Source of the DNA: Dreissena polymorpha
Taxonomy: Eukaryota > Mollusca > Bivalvia > Myida > Dreissenidae
Direction: 5' to 3'
DNA length: 64,000 nucleotides
Assembly: GCF_020536995.1 (NCBI RefSeq)
Contig: NC_068365.1
Location: forward strand, 33,123,067 to 33,187,066
Part shown: piece after piece, positions 60,874 to 64,000 of the stretch
How the letters are laid out: each line of letters starts with the position of its first letter
Numbering within the stretch: position 1 is the first letter of the stretch
The notes under the pieces: generated by a model
What the model saw: only the letters and a program-made list of their open reading frames with translations
The model's database searches: none
Told to the model about the DNA's origin: nothing
Program-made: the position numbers and the translations under genes

Positions 60874-62040
60874 TTTACTTGAAAATTTTAATTTATTTTA
60901 ATTATGTAATTAACTATCAGGTATTTTATTAGTCCAAATTTTTGACGCTCTTAAATATTAAGCTACTTTTTATATGGGTAATATTTGATCCAAAGAATTT
61001 AGCCCATATAAAAAGTATCTCTAAATTCTTTGCGCGTCTTATAAATAAGACTAGTATTTTATAAGCAGTAATTCCAAAACTGAAATTATTTTAAGTTAAA
61101 GTTTCAAGCACAAAAATCAGTTACTTTGTCCTATGAACTGTCTTTGGGAAGGCTCTTCAGCTGCCTTGACTTAATGGGAGTGACCGGCCTCTGTCATGCA
61201 CTGCTGGACATTCTTTGTAAAGACGATGTTGGCAAACAAGGCGGTGGTGAATATTTTATTTTCTGAAATAAATTTGTACAATAAACATTACGAATTTAAT
61301 TATTTCTTAATACACAGACTTTTTTAATATTCTGCAAATATGTGTTTAAATAATCATTAAAATTTGTCCACAGGCAGACAACCTTGGCTTGCGTGCAAGT
61401 AATCAAAGACCTATAAAAAAAACATTATATTATACGTCTTTGATGTAATACGTTTAAATTAATATTATCAATGTACGAGATAAATAAGATTCTCATGCAT
61501 TAGCATGATTACTAATTAAGTGTTCCATTTTTTGCAGACATGCGCCTGTCTGCTATAAATAGTTTGTATTGAATTTTAGGCAGAATCAAGTTGAATTAAG
61601 CAGTTTAACCAAGAGATTGATCTATGGCGACAATCGAACGTAACGACTTACGTCGCGAAAATACATGACAAAGGCAAAGCGAATAAGAAATCTAATAACT
61701 TGCAGTTCAAATTATTAAACACACAGGCATTCATAGAAGTAACAGATAAATAAATAATGCGTGATCAGCAATATATATCTGATTTTAAAAGAAATATATA
61801 ATTACGTGTATTATATCACAATTTAACAAATTAGAATCTACCGTTTCGATTGTTTTTGTTTTGAATGTTTTCGCGAGGCGGAATTAACATCTGCGCATGC
61901 GCATATTATTTAAATACTTTATTTTTCTGCGCGATTATTTAAATTAAAATTATCTCTTGAAAATAACTACATATTAATCATAGTATATACATTATTGAAA
62001 ACAAAGCAATATCAAAAACAGAATTTTCAAAAAATGTGCG
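60870..62040. other. Transposon interior, no confident gene
   Basis: A short inverted pair ACTTTTTATATGGGTAA / TTAGCCCATATAAAAAGT at 60964-61016. A GC-richer patch at 61130-61260 is open on the + strand (ELSLGRLFSCLDLMGVTGLC) and could be a decayed exon, unassigned. Confidence 0.35.
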
Positions 62041-62043
62041 CCC

Positions 62044-62941
62044 GATAGCTGATTTTGTCCTTTGTTGGGCGGCCCAAATGGGACTCATATGGGCTGCATA
62101 TTATTTGCTTACGCATTGATTTTATATTTTTGGGTAAAATATTAGCAGTTGAGATCAAGTTTGTCATACATACGTTTTAAGAAATTAGTTTTTAATCAAA
62201 TAAATAAAAGTTTATATTTTTTTCCTGATAGCGCAATAATATGGGACCTATATGGGACCCTTAAGGGCATTCCCATATGGGCTAACCCATATAGGTCCCA
62301 AATGACTCCCATTTGGGCTTACCCATATGAGTTTGCCCAGAAACAGCCCGGTAGCTGATTTTGTGCTTTGTTGGGCGGCCCAAATGGGACCCATATGGGA
62401 CCTATATGGACTGCATATTATTTGATTATGCATTGATTTTCTATTTTTGGGTAAAATATTAGCAGTTTAGATCAAGTTAGTCCAGCATACGTTTTAAGAA
62501 ATGAGTTTTTAATCAAAAAATACAAGTTTACATCTTTTTCGTGATAGTGCAATAATATGGGACCTATATGGGACCCTTATCGGCATTCTCACATGGGCAA
62601 GCCCATAAAGCTCCCAAATGACTCCCATATGGGACCCGTATGGGACCCATATGGGCCGCATATTATTTGCTTATGAATTGATTTTCTATTTTTGGGTAAA
62701 ATATTAGCAGTTTAGATCAAGAAAGTCCTACATACGTTTTAAGAAATGAGTTTTTAATCAAATAAATACAAGTTTACATATTTTCCCGATAGCGCAATAA
62801 TATGGGACCTATATGGGACCCTTGTGGGTATTCCGAAATGGGCTAGCCCATATTGGTCCCAAATGACTCCCATATGGGCTTACCCATATGGGTTTGCCCA
62901 GAAACAGCCCATATGGGACCCATATGTGCATGTTTGCTGGG
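62044..62941. repeat. Triplicated right-end repeat of the transposon (about 300-bp unit, ATGGGACC-rich)
   Basis: AGCTGATTTTGTCCTTTGTT, GGGTAAAATATTAGCAGTT, ACATACGTTTTAAGAAA and GCGCAATAATATGGGACCTA recur in three copies starting about 62044, 62351 and 62630. The third is truncated at its start and runs into the terminus. Confidence 0.88.
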
Positions 62942-63386
62942 ATATTGATTAGTTCAATGTAGGTCTAAATAAGATCTGTGTAAAAAGGTGGAATTGTTTT
63001 ATGAACACTCGGTAATGATTTAAACGAATCTAAATTCATTTTAAAGATTAAAAGGTCATTTCCGAATTGGTTTAAAAATAATTTTGGAATAACTTTCCAA
63101 TTGGCCTCATCGCTATGACATAAAAGTATATAAGATGTTTAAAATAGCACCACACTAGAATTCGGAACGTCCCATTTTGTACACGGGTATTATCCACTCA
63201 TACATCTGTTGTGTAATGGAATGTTTTCCATTCTTTAGCGCATTTATCATAGACAAATAAAACATTGTGCAAGTTTAAACATAACTATGTTTGTATGCAA
63301 AAATCTGCAAATGCAAGCGAGTTTACCAACGGCTATTATTTGATAAACTGCTCCGGTTCATTTTAACAGCAGTAATGTACATGTGG

Positions 63387-63468
63387 CCATAGGGACCCGT
63401 CACAATTTTTTTTTAATATATAATATATATACATTATATATAAAAAAAATTGTGACGTGTCCCTATGC
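63387..63468. repeat. Short palindrome around an AT core
   Basis: CATAGGGACCCGTCACAATT then TTTTTTAA faces AAAAAAATTGTGACGTGTCC + CTATG. MITE-like, about 80 bp. Confidence 0.7.
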
Positions 63469-63489
63469 ATGTGGCCGCACAAGCGATTT

Positions 63490-63750
63490 TGACCCAGTTG
63501 GCGGTGACGTCATTTCAGAGAAAAAATGAGGAAGAAGTTGACGTACTGTTTTGCGCGATATTTTCTCGCAATTATTATAAAAAATACTCTATCAAATAAG
63601 CATGAAATGACATTTAAGATCGCAAGGGACGATGTGAACATTATTGGCAGTCGTTCCTCAACATAATTTACAGTTTATTGTAACCTAGGACAAATTTACC
63701 GAGTATTTCACCGACCGTTTGACCCTGTCAACAAACACACACACTTCCTG
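63490..63750. other. Unassigned edge region
   Basis: Contains GGCGGTGACGTCATTTCAG (CRE-like TGACGTCA at about 63505). It could be upstream of a gene beyond the window, but nothing proves it. Confidence 0.25.
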
Positions 63751-63976
63751 TTGGATTACACGGTATGTTTATTTCTTTCTCTAGGTAAAATATCCGATAA
63801 TCGTATTTATTGTGATTAAATGTCATCATAATGATGACAATAAACATTTACTGCTATTATAAATAGTTGGAATACACGGTATGTTTATTTCTTTCTCGAG
63901 GTAAAATATCGTATTTATTGTGATTAAATGTCATCATAATGATGACAATAAACATTTACTGCTATTATAAATAACT
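63751..63976 (+). repeat. Two tandem units of about 110 bp
   Basis: TTGGATTACACGGTATGTTT at 63751 and TTGGAATACACGGTATGTTT at 63867. Both units contain TGTCATCATAATGATGACAA, itself palindromic. The second unit lacks 9 bp (CCGATAATC). Confidence 0.92.
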
Positions 63977-64000
63977 TTAGAATAATGACAACAAGAAAGT

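Larger units (their letters stand above)
56011..62941. mobile_element. 6.93-kb DNA transposon, CCCAGCAAACA termini, AT duplication (ISL2EU-like, inferred)
   Basis: The left terminus CCCAGCAAACAATCTATATG (56011) and the right terminus, reverse-complemented CCCAGCAAACATGCACATAT (62941), are inverted repeats. AT lies on both sides (56009-56010 and 62942-62943). Deleting the element and one AT joins the two LINE pieces in one frame (LINIKPKSKPNTFHDI), so the boundaries are exact. Terminal CCC/GGG with an AT target duplication fits the ISL2EU group as I recall it; no transposase was recognised, so it is probably a defective or non-autonomous copy. It contains later insertions (hAT at 57101, tandem element at 59127). 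Confidence 0.85.
54451..63135 (-). mobile_element. L1/Tx1-like LINE 3' portion, split by a DNA transposon (pieces 54451-56010 and 62942-63135)
   Basis: Minus strand. The upstream piece (63135-62942) reads DEANWKVIPKLFLNQFGNDL and KSLPSVHKTIPPFY; the downstream piece reads SEMLWDNRFIKYKGK, then WLAETNIKLAIPTPWKEILK, IPTNENLFKWHI and the CCLFCQEVETFEHFFLECPF zinc-knuckle motif, then a tail ending at 55091. Visible damage: an in-frame TAG just before the insertion site, a TAA after YKGKC, and one frame change at about 55380. The 3' UTR runs to a poly(A) tract seen as T runs at 54451-54487. The 5' part, including the catalytic RT, is missing beyond about 63135. Confidence 0.8.

Overview
The window is eukaryotic, animal, intron-rich and AT-rich. 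GT-AG introns, arthropod/mollusc-style LINEs, tRNA-derived SINEs and very many short palindromic MITEs suggest a bivalve mollusc. The MITE families (a foldback element carrying TTAGCCTGTGCAGTCC-like arms, and one carrying GCATAAAACC/GGTTTTATGC arms) look to me like those of dreissenid mussels; that is recollection, not a search result. There is nothing prokaryotic here.

Layout. 0.4-1.6 kb: last three coding exons of an inhibitor-of-apoptosis (IAP/BIRC) gene, + strand (UBA-like exon, linker exon, C-terminal RING). 5.7-7.0 kb: a broken intronless GT31 glycosyltransferase on the minus strand, cut at its 3' side by a tRNA-derived SINE. 8.3-18.7 kb: gene-poor, with MITEs, a 1.1 kb ATG-rich satellite containing a 437-bp duplication, a hAT MITE with a clean 8-bp target duplication, and a trinucleotide block. 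18.7-31.3 kb: a complete nine-exon + strand gene for a 591-residue protein with an RGG box, a helical middle and a von Willebrand A domain resembling that of Ro60. I reconstructed it exon by exon and every intron phase is consistent. Two of its splice junctions have become minisatellites (30-bp unit at the exon 2 donor, about 38-bp unit at the exon 5 acceptor). Its introns hold two tRNA-bearing TTAA elements and many MITEs. 31.3-36 kb: dispersed repeats and a third TTAA/tRNA element. 37.1-38.6 kb: a four-exon minus-strand model for a 198-residue protein with a signal or anchor peptide that I cannot assign to a family.

39.7-45.3 kb: a 5'-truncated LINE with an open reverse transcriptase frame, a decayed second LINE on the minus strand, and a fossil Ty3/Gypsy integrase piece. 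46.2-51.4 kb: two large foldback elements whose arms are built of tandem repeats. 54.4-63.1 kb: a decayed L1/Tx1-like LINE split by a 6.93 kb DNA transposon. The transposon has CCCAGCAAACA termini and AT target duplications; removing it restores the LINE reading frame. Inside it lie a 230-bp palindrome at its left end, a hAT element with its own 8-bp duplication, a DUF4806-like coding fragment, a tandem-repeat element, and triplicated ATGGG-rich right-end repeats.

No operon-like or co-functional gene cluster is visible. The genes are unrelated neighbours; the transposon nesting and the splice-site minisatellites are the real stories. All domain assignments are by eye.
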